64,000 bases of DNA. Origin: Gammaproteobacteria bacterium (GTDB lineage Bacteria > Pseudomonadota > Gammaproteobacteria > GCA-001735895). Below are positions 9,112 through 17,438 of this stretch, in pieces. The notes under the pieces are model-generated. The model was not told where the DNA came from. It saw only the letters and a list, made by a program, of their open reading frames with translations, and made no database searches. The translations under genes and the position numbers were made by a program. The stretch's first letter is position 1. Each line of letters opens with the position of its first letter. The stretch lies in the NCBI GenBank assembly GCA_026989015.1, contig JALSKD010000053.1, positions 1-64,000 on the forward strand, in the 5' to 3' direction.

Positions 9112-10059
9112 ATGCCGCTGGGAGATACGGGAACGGCGTTCAGCCAGGCCTTCGACCGGTTCTTCGAAGGCTTTGCGCGGGATCGCCCCTTGCATGCCAA
9201 TTCGCTGATCCTGACCCTGTTCGGCGATTCGGTCTGTCCGCACGGAGGTGAAATCTGGCTGGGCAGCCTGATCCGGCTGGTGGAGCCTCTGGGCATCAAC
9301 CAGCGGCTGGTTCGTACCTCGGTGTTTCGGCTGGTGGACAAGGGCATCCTGCAATCCCGCCAACAGGGCCGGCGCAGCTTTTATTCTCTGACCGATACAG
9401 GCTACCGCCAGTTTTCCACCGCCGCGCAACGCATCTACCACCACCACGAGCAACGCTGGGACGGAGAATGGCGGCTGGTGTTCACCCATCTGGCCGATCT
9501 GCCCGATGTCCGGCGCGAACAGCTGCACAAGGAGTTGCAATGGCTGGGCTTCAGCCGGCTGGCCAAGGGCATCTACGGCCACCCGACGGTGAGTCTGGAG
9601 CAGGTGCGGCTGGTGACCGACGAAATGGGCATCGAACCGGCGGTGACGCTGATGCGCGCGCGGGTGGAGAACGATGATCCGGTGCTGTCGTCGGTGGATC
9701 TGGTGCGCAGCGCTTTCCAGGTCGAGGCGCTGAAACAGGCCTATGCGGCGTTCATCGATCTGTTCCGCCCGATGCTGGAAACGGCCGGCGAACCGGGCGA
9801 GGGCGACGAGGAAGCCTGTTTTCTGTTGCGCACGCTGCTGATCCACGAATACCGCCACCTGCTGTTGCGCGAACCGGACCTGCCGGCGGAGCTGTTTCCC
9901 GCCGACTGCCTGAGCCATCCGGCGCGGGATCTGGTGGCCGCCTTGTACCGGCGCATCCGTGAGCCGGCGGAACGGCACCTGATGGAACGGGCGGAATCGG
10001 AGCAGGGCCGGTTGCCGCCGGCCGATGCGGCCTTCGCCCGGCGCTTTGCCGGTGCCTGA
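9112..10059 (+). CDS. paaX: Phenylacetate-responsive transcriptional repressor PaaX
   Basis: PaaX family features: SLILTLFGDSVCPHGGEIWLGSLIRLVEPLGINQRLVRTSVFRL. Confidence 0.93.
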   Translation: MPLGDTGTAFSQAFDRFFEGFARDRPLHANSLILTLFGDSVCPHGGEIWLGSLIRLVEPLGINQRLVRTSVFRLVDKGILQSRQQGRRSFYSLTDTGYRQFSTAAQRIYHHHEQRWDGEWRLVFTHLADLPDVRREQLHKELQWLGFSRLAKGIYGHPTVSLEQVRLVTDEMGIEPAVTLMRARVENDDPVLSSVDLVRSAFQVEALKQAYAAFIDLFRPMLETAGEPGEGDEEACFLLRTLLIHEYRHLLLREPDLPAELFPADCLSHPARDLVAALYRRIREPAERHLMERAESEQGRLPPADAAFARRFAGA

Positions 10060-10066
10060 TATGCCC

Positions 10067-11368
10067 TCAGCGGTACAGCCACTGCGGCAGGATCAGTGAG
10101 ATCGCGGGGATCAGCGTGATCAGCGACAGACGGACGATGTCGGCGACCCAGAAGGGCGTGACGCCCCGGAAGATGTCACCGGTCTTCACATCCTTCAGTA
10201 CCCCGCTGAGCACGAATACATTGAGCCCCACTGGCGGTGTGATCAGGCTGATCTCGGTGACCACCACCACCACGATGCCGAACCACACCAGGTCGAAGCC
10301 CAGGCTCTCCACCACCGGGTAGAAGATCGGCACCGTCAGCAGCAGCATCGACAGGCTCTCGAACACGCAGCCGAGCACGATGTAGATGGCAAGAATCATC
10401 AGGATCACCGTCATCGGGCTGATGTCGTGACCACTGATCAGCCCCAGCAGCTGGTCCGGCAGCCCGGCGCGGGTGATGAAGCTGGAGAAGATCAAGGCAC
10501 CGATCACTACCGCGAACAGTGAGGATGTGGTCATCGCCGTTTCCGACAGTACTTCCCAGGCGCTTTTCCAGCTCAGGCTGCGCCGCGACAGGGCAATGAT
10601 GAAGGCGCCTGCGGCGCCGATGCCGGCGGCCTCGGTGGGGGTGAACACCCCGCCGTAGATACCGCCCATGACCACGCCGAACAGGATCAGCGTGCCCCAC
10701 ACGCCGGCCAGGGATTGCCAGCGCTGGGGCCAGCCGAGGCGATCGCCGGGCGGCCCGGCTTCGGGTTTGCGCCAGACCGTCCAGGCCACCGCGCCCAGAT
10801 ACAGCAATACGCCGAGCAACCCCGGCAGGAAGCCGGCGGCGAACAGTTCGCGGATGCTTTGCTCAGTCATGATGGCGTAGATCACCAGGATTACGCTGGG
10901 CGGTATCAGGATGCCGAGGGTGCCGCCGGCGGCGATCGACGCCGCGGCCAGCGAATCGCTGTAGCCGTAACGGCGCATCGGTGGCATCGATACCTTGGCC
11001 ATGGTGGCCGCGGTGGCAAGGCTGGAGCCGCAAATCGCCGAAAAACCCCCGCAGGCGACCACGGTGGCCATCGACAGCCCGCCGCGCAGGTGGCCGAGAA
11101 AGGCGTAGGACGCCTTGTACAACTCCTGCGACAGGCCGGCGCGGGTAACCAGGTTGCCCATCAGGATGAACAGCGGAATCACCGACAAGCCGTAATCCTG
11201 GGCGGTGTCGATGACGCGCCGCGAGGCCATCGACAGTGATGCGATCCAGTTGCCGTCGTTGAGGTAAAGAAAGCCGAAAAAGCCGACCAGCCCCATGGCG
11301 AAGCTGATCGGCATGCGCGCCAGGATCAGCAGCAGCAGGATCAGGAAACCGCCAATCGAAACCTCCAT
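10067..11368 (-). CDS. dctM: TRAP transporter large permease DctM-type
   Basis: Multi-TM; LARMPISFAMGLVGFFGFLYL, GGTLGILIPPSVILVIYAIMTE. Confidence 0.93.
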   Translation of the reverse strand: MEVSIGGFLILLLLILARMPISFAMGLVGFFGFLYLNDGNWIASLSMASRRVIDTAQDYGLSVIPLFILMGNLVTRAGLSQELYKASYAFLGHLRGGLSMATVVACGGFSAICGSSLATAATMAKVSMPPMRRYGYSDSLAAASIAAGGTLGILIPPSVILVIYAIMTEQSIRELFAAGFLPGLLGVLLYLGAVAWTVWRKPEAGPPGDRLGWPQRWQSLAGVWGTLILFGVVMGGIYGGVFTPTEAAGIGAAGAFIIALSRRSLSWKSAWEVLSETAMTTSSLFAVVIGALIFSSFITRAGLPDQLLGLISGHDISPMTVILMILAIYIVLGCVFESLSMLLLTVPIFYPVVESLGFDLVWFGIVVVVVTEISLITPPVGLNVFVLSGVLKDVKTGDIFRGVTPFWVADIVRLSLITLIPAISLILPQWLYR

Positions 11369-11369
11369 G

Positions 11370-11897
11370 TCAGCAGAACTCCTCGCGGCTGCGCTGCTGG
11401 CGCCACTGTCGCCAGGCCCGGTAGTTGCCGAGGCTGACGGTCATCACGGCGGTCAGCCAGCAGGAGACGGCAATGAACAGCATCATCCAGCCGCTGGGTA
11501 TGCCCAGGTATTCGGTAACTTCTTCATAGCTCAGCGAACGCTGGCCCAGCACCCAGATGCGCTGGCCAAGAAAGATCAGCGAGCCGGAGATCAGCAGGTT
11601 GAACAGCAGCGTGCGCAGCAGGTGCAGCCAGGGGGGCACGAAACCGTCCAGAATGTCCACCACCACCTGATCGTTGCGCCAGGTGATGATCGGAAACACC
11701 GAGAACACGACGATGCCGACCGCGATTTCGGTCAGCTCGGTGGATCCGGTCAGCGGCCGGTTGAACAGGTAACGGCCGGTCACATCGATGACGGTGATCA
11801 TCATCAGAGCGAGCAGAGTGAAGGCCGACAGCCCCTGTAAAAAAAGGACCAATCCGCGGATTGGTCCCTTTTCGGTGGCTTGCGTCAGATCCGCCAT
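11370..11897 (-). CDS. dctQ: TRAP transporter small permease DctQ-type
   Basis: Four TM segments, VIDVTGRYLFNRPLTGSTELTE; between dctM and dctP. Confidence 0.9.
   Translation of the reverse strand: MADLTQATEKGPIRGLVLFLQGLSAFTLLALMMITVIDVTGRYLFNRPLTGSTELTEIAVGIVVFSVFPIITWRNDQVVVDILDGFVPPWLHLLRTLLFNLLISGSLIFLGQRIWVLGQRSLSYEEVTEYLGIPSGWMMLFIAVSCWLTAVMTVSLGNYRAWRQWRQQRSREEFC
11839..11872 (-). terminator. Intrinsic-terminator-like element inside the dctQ coding sequence
   Basis: Perfect 22-bp palindrome GGACCAATCCGCGGATTGGTCC (11846-11867), followed in the direction of transcription by seven T residues (11845-11839). Confidence 0.65.
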
Positions 11898-11921
11898 GGC
11901 GTACTGCGGCGGTGAGACCGC

Positions 11922-12944
11922 TTACTTGCCGTAGCTGCGGGCGATGCTGCGCAGCTCCCACAGGGCTTTCTGGGCATCGACGCCTCGGTCCTTGACCTCG
12001 TCGATCCAGGCCTGGTCCATGCCGGAGGTCAGTTGCTTGAATTCCTGCAGGATCTTTGGCGTGGCATCCATGATGGTGTTGCCGTAGGCGCGGGCATCGG
12101 CTTCTCCGATCTTGGCGTCTTCGCCCCAGTAACGGCCGGCCATGGCCGAGAGCTTTTCACCGGACACGGAGAGGATGGCCTTGCGGTCCTTCTCGCTCAG
12201 CGAATCCATGAAATCGGGGCTGAGGAAGATGAAGAAGCTGCCCAGGTACATGCCGTTGGGGAATTTGAGGGAGAAGGGGGCCACCTCCTTGAGGCGCAGG
12301 GTGCGTTTCTCGCCCATTGGCATGAACACGCCGTCGGCCACGCCCTGGGAGAGAATCTCGTACACCTTGGAGCCGGGAGCGGCCACGCCCTCTACGCCCA
12401 TGCGCTTGGCAATGTCGGTCTGCACGCCGCCGCCGATGCGGATCTTCTTGCCTTTCATTTGCGACAGGTCGCTGATCGGCTCGCGCAGGTGGATCTGCCC
12501 CGGGCCGTGGGTGAACAGGCCGGCCAGCACGATGCCGCGGTGTTCGCCGGCTTTTTTCAGGTATTTGTTATATACACGCCAATGGGCCACCGATGCCGCT
12601 TCGGCGCCGGCTCCCAGATTCGGCAGTTCAACGATCTTGGTCAGCTTGAAGCGGCCGGGAAAGTAGCCGTGGTAGGTCCAGCCGGCATCGAACACGCCGT
12701 CCTGTACCTGGTCCAGCAAGGCCTTGGGATGTCCGCCGGGGTATTCGATCTTGACCTTGACGCGGCCTTCGGTGGCTTCCTCGATCCATTTTCCCCAGGT
12801 CGGCAATACATCCTTGTTCATGGTGTGCTTGGGCGGCAGCCAGGAACCGATGCGCATGATTTTTTCGGCCGCGGCCTGGCCGGGCAGGGCAATGGCGCCG
12901 GCGGTGAGTGCCAGGCCGAACAGCAGTTTGCTCAAATGTTTCAT
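11922..12944 (-). CDS. dctP: TRAP transporter solute-binding protein DctP-type
   Basis: Signal peptide MKHLSKLLFGLALTAGAIALPGQAAAE; TRAP SBP features (ILSQGVADGVFMPM). Start MKHLS at 12944. Confidence 0.92.
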   Translation of the reverse strand: MKHLSKLLFGLALTAGAIALPGQAAAEKIMRIGSWLPPKHTMNKDVLPTWGKWIEEATEGRVKVKIEYPGGHPKALLDQVQDGVFDAGWTYHGYFPGRFKLTKIVELPNLGAGAEAASVAHWRVYNKYLKKAGEHRGIVLAGLFTHGPGQIHLREPISDLSQMKGKKIRIGGGVQTDIAKRMGVEGVAAPGSKVYEILSQGVADGVFMPMGEKRTLRLKEVAPFSLKFPNGMYLGSFFIFLSPDFMDSLSEKDRKAILSVSGEKLSAMAGRYWGEDAKIGEADARAYGNTIMDATPKILQEFKQLTSGMDQAWIDEVKDRGVDAQKALWELRSIARSYGK

Positions 12945-13060
12945 GATGTCATCCTCTTTCGTGGTCGATGCGTGTTGGTTCCCGGGGCCTGAATTCGGGC
13001 CTGCCGGGTTCAATCTCGTTATGGTCGGGCGTGGCCGCTGTGGGTCGCCGTGGTTGATAT

Positions 13061-13098
13061 GATACAGATAGTGGAAGTATAATCAATCACACTGTATC
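13061..13098. promoter_or_regulatory. Second copy of the candidate PaaX operator GATACAG-N24-CTGTATC, upstream of dctP
   Basis: Arms 13061-13067 and 13092-13098; spacing identical to the paa site. Confidence 0.6.
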
Positions 13099-13239
13099 AG
13101 ATCGAGGCCTTGCTACGGCTTTATCCTACGCCGCTTGCGGCCCGTGCAGCCTGGAAAGGCCATAATCTTTCGGCAGAATTCCGTTATTCGTAAAAATCGA
13201 AACCGGACTGTAGCCCCCGATAACCACCGGAAATTTTCC

Positions 13240-13779
13240 ATGAGCGATCCCACATCAGCCGAGCCCGACCCCCTCAATGAATTTTCCGGTTGCCATGAGG
13301 GTATCATCCGCAATTTTCATCAATTGTCCGAGTTTGCCGACCGGGTGGAGCAGGGCGAAGATCCGGAAACCCTGAGGCCGTTGGCAAAACGCCTGTTGCG
13401 TTTCTTCGAGGACGTGGTGCTGGAACATCATGGCGAGGAGGAAGAGGAGTTGTTCACCGCAGTGCGTGACAGCCTTGACGGCGAGGCGGATGCCGAACTG
13501 GCGCAGCAGCAGATCGATCGCCTCGTGCGCGAGCACCGGGATCTTGAGGCGCTGTGGAGCGAGATCGAGCCGGCCATTCGCCGCATCGCCCGCGGCAAGC
13601 CGGCCGCGCTGGACAGCCAGCGCGCCCGTTTGCTGGCCGAGCGGTATCTGGCCCATGCGGCCTTCGAGGAGCGCGAATTTCTGCCGCTTGCGAAGCGGAT
13701 ACTCAGCAAGAATGCGATGTCGGCACTGGGTCTGTCCCTGCACATGCGTCATCAGCGCAAGGTGAATCCCTACATCTGA
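13240..13779 (+). CDS. Hemerythrin domain-containing protein
   Basis: CHEGIIRNFHQL, VLEHHGEEEEELF, REHRDLEALW, AAFEEREFLPLAKRIL; start MSDPTSAEP at 13240. Confidence 0.82.
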   Translation: MSDPTSAEPDPLNEFSGCHEGIIRNFHQLSEFADRVEQGEDPETLRPLAKRLLRFFEDVVLEHHGEEEEELFTAVRDSLDGEADAELAQQQIDRLVREHRDLEALWSEIEPAIRRIARGKPAALDSQRARLLAERYLAHAAFEEREFLPLAKRILSKNAMSALGLSLHMRHQRKVNPYI

Positions 13780-13780
13780 T

Positions 13781-13795
13781 AGCGCCAGAGGCGCT
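13781..13795. terminator. Short hairpin AGCGCC-AGA-GGCGCT between convergent genes
   Basis: Perfect 6-bp stem at the hemerythrin/DUF2889 convergence point; no long T-run. Confidence 0.35.
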
Positions 13796-14388
13796 TATTG
13801 CGTCTCCTTTCCGTCCTTGCCACCCGGCCTGTAATAGGCCGGCCAGTGTTCCTTTACCACCGGGCTGTCGCTGGCCAGGCTGTGGCAGCTGTCGAGGAAG
13901 CCCATCGCCAGCTTCTTTTCATCGATGGCCTGTTCGTCCCCTTCCTGCTGGCGACGGGCCAGTTCGCTGACCAGAGTCTGCACCGCGGTCGTGGCGATGG
14001 GGCCAAGCAGCTCGGTGAGGTGGGTGCAGCCGGCGGTGCCGCCGATGCGTTGCTTGACCTTCTGCCGGAATCCGGGCGCGATCTGCAGGCCGATCAGCCG
14101 CTGGGCCACCGGGGTGATGCGGCTGCAGTAATGATAGGGAGCGGCGTCGATGCTGGCATCGGCATCGACGATGTTCATCTCCAGATCGATGGTGATGCGC
14201 AGGCTGATGTCGTGCAGCGCTTCGCCGGCGCGGATCACTCCGCCCCGGTCCTTGTTGGGAAAGTCGAAGGCCTTGGTGTCCACCAGCCGGCCCTCGATGT
14301 CGATCAGGCCGTCTTCGCGGCGGTAGCCATCGCAGCTGATGCGGCGGTGGTGGATCGGGCTGCGGGTTTCGGGTGTCTTCAAGGGCAT
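13795..14388 (-). CDS. DUF2889-like protein
   Basis: MPLKTPETRSPIHHRRISCDGYRREDGLIDIEGRLVDTKAFDF; family assigned from memory. Confidence 0.65.
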   Translation of the reverse strand: MPLKTPETRSPIHHRRISCDGYRREDGLIDIEGRLVDTKAFDFPNKDRGGVIRAGEALHDISLRITIDLEMNIVDADASIDAAPYHYCSRITPVAQRLIGLQIAPGFRQKVKQRIGGTAGCTHLTELLGPIATTAVQTLVSELARRQQEGDEQAIDEKKLAMGFLDSCHSLASDSPVVKEHWPAYYRPGGKDGKETQ

Positions 14389-14475
14389 GGGGGCGCTCCG
14401 GTGATGCGGGGCGGCTATTCTGATCCGTTTGCCCGCACCTCGCAAAGACTTTGTCGTGCACGGCGGACAGTTTCT

Positions 14476-14505
14476 TTGCATCGTTTCGAAGATCGACGGT
14501 ACAAT
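14476..14505 (+). promoter_or_regulatory. Candidate sigma70 promoter TTGCAT-N18-TACAAT upstream of gspC
   Basis: -35 at 14476-14481, -10 at 14500-14505. Confidence 0.4.
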
Positions 14506-14596
14506 CCCGGCTTGCGGTGTTCCATTCCGCTGGCCGCACTCCTGGCCGGGCGGGGGAAAGACCGGTTCTCTTCGTTTCACTGCAGGGTCGCGGCTA

Positions 14597-15481
14597 TTGA
14601 ATCTGAACGCCTTATCCACCTTTGTCGATGACCGCCGGCTGATATCCGGCGTTGCCCTGCTGCTGGTGGTGGCCTTGGCCTGGCAGCTGTCGTTGCTGCT
14701 GTGGAAGCTGGTGCTGCTGCCGCAGGAACCGGCAGCGGCCCGCCATGCCCCCAGCGCCGGCTCCGTCCGCGGTGCCGAGCCGAAAAGCAGCCCGGACACC
14801 CAGCTGCAACGCATCATCGCCGCCAAACTGTTTGGCAGCCTGCAGCAGCGCCGGCAGGCGAAACCGGAACCGGTGCGCGATGCACCGAAAAGCACCCTCA
14901 ATTACAAGCTGCGCGGGATCTATTATTCCGAGGACAAGGCGCTGGCCTCGGCCATCGTGCAGAAGGGGGCGGGCAAGTCCGAGTTCTATCGCCTCGGCGA
15001 TGAACTCGACCCGGGCATCTACATCGAACGCATCCTGCCCGATCACATCCTGATCGCCCGCAATGGCCGGTTGGAGAAGCTGCTGCTGGAGAAACCGAAG
15101 GCCCGGCCGGGCAGCGGACGCGCCACGGCGTCCCGTTCGCTGGCGGTGCCGGCGGCGGCCAATGCCAACCGCGTGCTGAAAAGCTACAAACGGCGCTATG
15201 CGGACAACCCGCTGGCGCTGGCCAAGCGCTTCCAGGCGATACCGGTCACCGAGAACGGACGCAATGTGGGTTACAAGCTGAAGGCCTTGCGCGGTGAGCG
15301 CCTGTTGCAAAAACTGGGTCTGCACGAGAACGATGTGTTCGTGGAGATCAACGGCATCGGCCTCGACAAGCCGTTCCAGGCGCTGGATGCGCTGAAGTCC
15401 CTGTCCACGGCCGAGGATGTCTCGATCACCGTGCTGCGCAATGGCAGCCGCCAGACGCTGAATTTCAGCCTCAATCAATAA
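14597..15481 (+). CDS. gspC: Type II secretion protein GspC
   Basis: N-terminal TM, homology-region-like segment, C-terminal PDZ-like domain (LGLHENDVFVEINGIGLDKPFQALDAL); precedes gspD. Start (TTG) uncertain. Confidence 0.85.
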   Translation: MNLNALSTFVDDRRLISGVALLLVVALAWQLSLLLWKLVLLPQEPAAARHAPSAGSVRGAEPKSSPDTQLQRIIAAKLFGSLQQRRQAKPEPVRDAPKSTLNYKLRGIYYSEDKALASAIVQKGAGKSEFYRLGDELDPGIYIERILPDHILIARNGRLEKLLLEKPKARPGSGRATASRSLAVPAAANANRVLKSYKRRYADNPLALAKRFQAIPVTENGRNVGYKLKALRGERLLQKLGLHENDVFVEINGIGLDKPFQALDALKSLSTAEDVSITVLRNGSRQTLNFSLNQ

Positions 15482-15490
15482 TCACAACGG

Positions 15491-17422
15491 ATGCCTACCA
15501 CCATGCCTTCATTCCTGTTCACGCGATGTCTTCTGCCGGGCCTTTTCCTGCTGCTGTCGGCTGTGTTGCGGCCGGCGCTGGCCGAGGAGGTGACGCTGAA
15601 CTTCAGCGATGCCGATCTGACCGCGGTTGCCAACAGTGTCTCGCAGATCACCGGCAAGAATTTCATCATTGACCCGCGGGTCAAGGGCAAGGTGACGGTG
15701 ATTTCTTCCAAGCCGCTCAACGAGGACGAGGTCTACAAGGTCTTTCTGTCGATTCTCCAGGTGCACGGTTTTGCCACCGTCCCCACCGAGAATGCGATCA
15801 AGATCATCCCCGACGCCTCCGCCAAGCAGGATGCTGCGCCGGTGGTGATGAGCACCAGCCGCAAGGATGGCGATCAGCTGGTGACCAAGGTCATCGAGAT
15901 CAAGAATGTCAACGCCACCCAGCTGGTGCCGATCCTGCGCCCGCTGGTGGCGCAGCAAGGGCATCTGGCGGCCTATGCGCAGACCAATGTGCTGATCATC
16001 TCCGACCGTGCCTCCAACATCACCCGCATCAGCGAGATCATCCGCCGCATCGACAAGCAATCCAGTGCCGACATCGAATTCATACGGCTGGAACATGCCT
16101 TCGCTTCCGAGGTGGTGCGGCTGTTGCAGAATCTGGCCACCACCGCGCCCGCGACCAAGAAGGGCGCACAGCCCGCGGTGCGCTTCAGTGCCGACGAACG
16201 CACCAACAGCATCCTGCTCACCGGCGAGCAGAGCGAGCGCCTCAAGTTCCGTTCCATCATCAAGAAACTGGACCAGCCGGTGGATTCGGCCGGCAACATC
16301 CATGTCGTCTATCTGCGCTACGCCGATGCCGAGAACATCGCCAAGATCCTCGGCAGTGTGGGCAAGGAGGTGGTCAAGGCACAATCCAAGAATGTGCCGG
16401 CCAAGGGGGGCAGCAGCGGTAGCAACCTCAATATCCAGGCCGACAAGGTGTCCAATGCGCTGGTGATCACCGCGCCCATGTCAGTATTCCGTTCCCTGCG
16501 TTCGGTGATTCAGCAACTGGACATTCCGCGCGCCCAGGTGCACATCGAGGCCATCATCGCCGAAGTGTCGATGGATACCTCCAGTGAACTCGGCGTGCAG
16601 TGGATCATCGACGGTACGCCCAAGGACAATCCGGCGCTGATCACCAACTTTGCTGGCAGCACCACGCCGATCTCCGGTTTGGCGTCCGGTGCCGTGGCCA
16701 TTTCCGACGGTCTGACCTTCGGCCTGGGCCGGCTCAACGACCCCTCGCTCAACTTCGTCGCGCTGATCCGCGCGCTGGCCGGAGATTCCGACACCAACCT
16801 GCTGTCCACACCGTCCATCGTCACCCTCGACAATCAGGAGGCCGAGATCGTGGTCGGCCAGAATGTGCCCTTCGTGACCGGTGAATACACGGCCAGCTCC
16901 AATACCGGGGGCAACAGCGCCATTGCCAACCCGTTCCGCACCATCGAGCGCAAGGATGTGGGCATCACGCTGAAGGTGAAACCGCAGATCAACGAGGGCG
17001 ACTCCATCACCATGGAGATCCAGCAGGAGGTGTCCAACATCAGCGGCAGCAGTACCGGTGCGGTGGATCTGGTGACCAACAAGCGCTCGCTGAACACCAC
17101 CGTGCAACTGGCCGACGGCGAACTGCTGGTGCTCGGCGGGCTGATCGATGATGTGCTGGTCAATACCGAGCAGAAGGTGCCGGGGCTGGGCGATATTCCG
17201 GTGCTGGGTGCTCTGTTCCGGGCCAAGAAGATGACCAAGAAGAAGCGCAATCTGCTGGTGTTCATCCGTGCCACCATCATCCGTGATCCGAAAAAGGCAC
17301 GCAGGCTCAGCGAGCGCAAGTACAATTTCATTCGCCAGGAACAGTTGAAAAAGACCGAAGAGCTGGGCGAGATGAACCCGGTGCTCATCGACCTCGGCGA
17401 CGAGTCCGTGGGCGACCAGTAG
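15491..17422 (+). CDS. gspD: Type II secretion secretin GspD
   Basis: FSDADLTAVANSVSQITGKNFIIDPRVKGKVTV; secretin domain VGQNVPFVTG, VLGGLI, VPGLGDIPVLGALF. Confidence 0.96.
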   Translation: MPTTMPSFLFTRCLLPGLFLLLSAVLRPALAEEVTLNFSDADLTAVANSVSQITGKNFIIDPRVKGKVTVISSKPLNEDEVYKVFLSILQVHGFATVPTENAIKIIPDASAKQDAAPVVMSTSRKDGDQLVTKVIEIKNVNATQLVPILRPLVAQQGHLAAYAQTNVLIISDRASNITRISEIIRRIDKQSSADIEFIRLEHAFASEVVRLLQNLATTAPATKKGAQPAVRFSADERTNSILLTGEQSERLKFRSIIKKLDQPVDSAGNIHVVYLRYADAENIAKILGSVGKEVVKAQSKNVPAKGGSSGSNLNIQADKVSNALVITAPMSVFRSLRSVIQQLDIPRAQVHIEAIIAEVSMDTSSELGVQWIIDGTPKDNPALITNFAGSTTPISGLASGAVAISDGLTFGLGRLNDPSLNFVALIRALAGDSDTNLLSTPSIVTLDNQEAEIVVGQNVPFVTGEYTASSNTGGNSAIANPFRTIERKDVGITLKVKPQINEGDSITMEIQQEVSNISGSSTGAVDLVTNKRSLNTTVQLADGELLVLGGLIDDVLVNTEQKVPGLGDIPVLGALFRAKKMTKKKRNLLVFIRATIIRDPKKARRLSERKYNFIRQEQLKKTEELGEMNPVLIDLGDESVGDQ

Positions 17423-17438
17423 AGGCGCAGGCCGGGGC

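Noticed and set aside
14464-14480. Possible sigma54 -24/-12 promoter (GGACAG...TTTGC) upstream of gspC for the sigma54-type PrsR
   Set aside because: GG to GC spacing is 11 instead of the strict 10 bp; a sigma70-like TTGCAT-N18-TACAAT fits better.
13795-14901. Full-length 368-aa minus-strand ORF
   Set aside because: Its N-terminal 171 codons cross the gspC start region; the conserved-looking part begins at MPLKTPETRS (14388).
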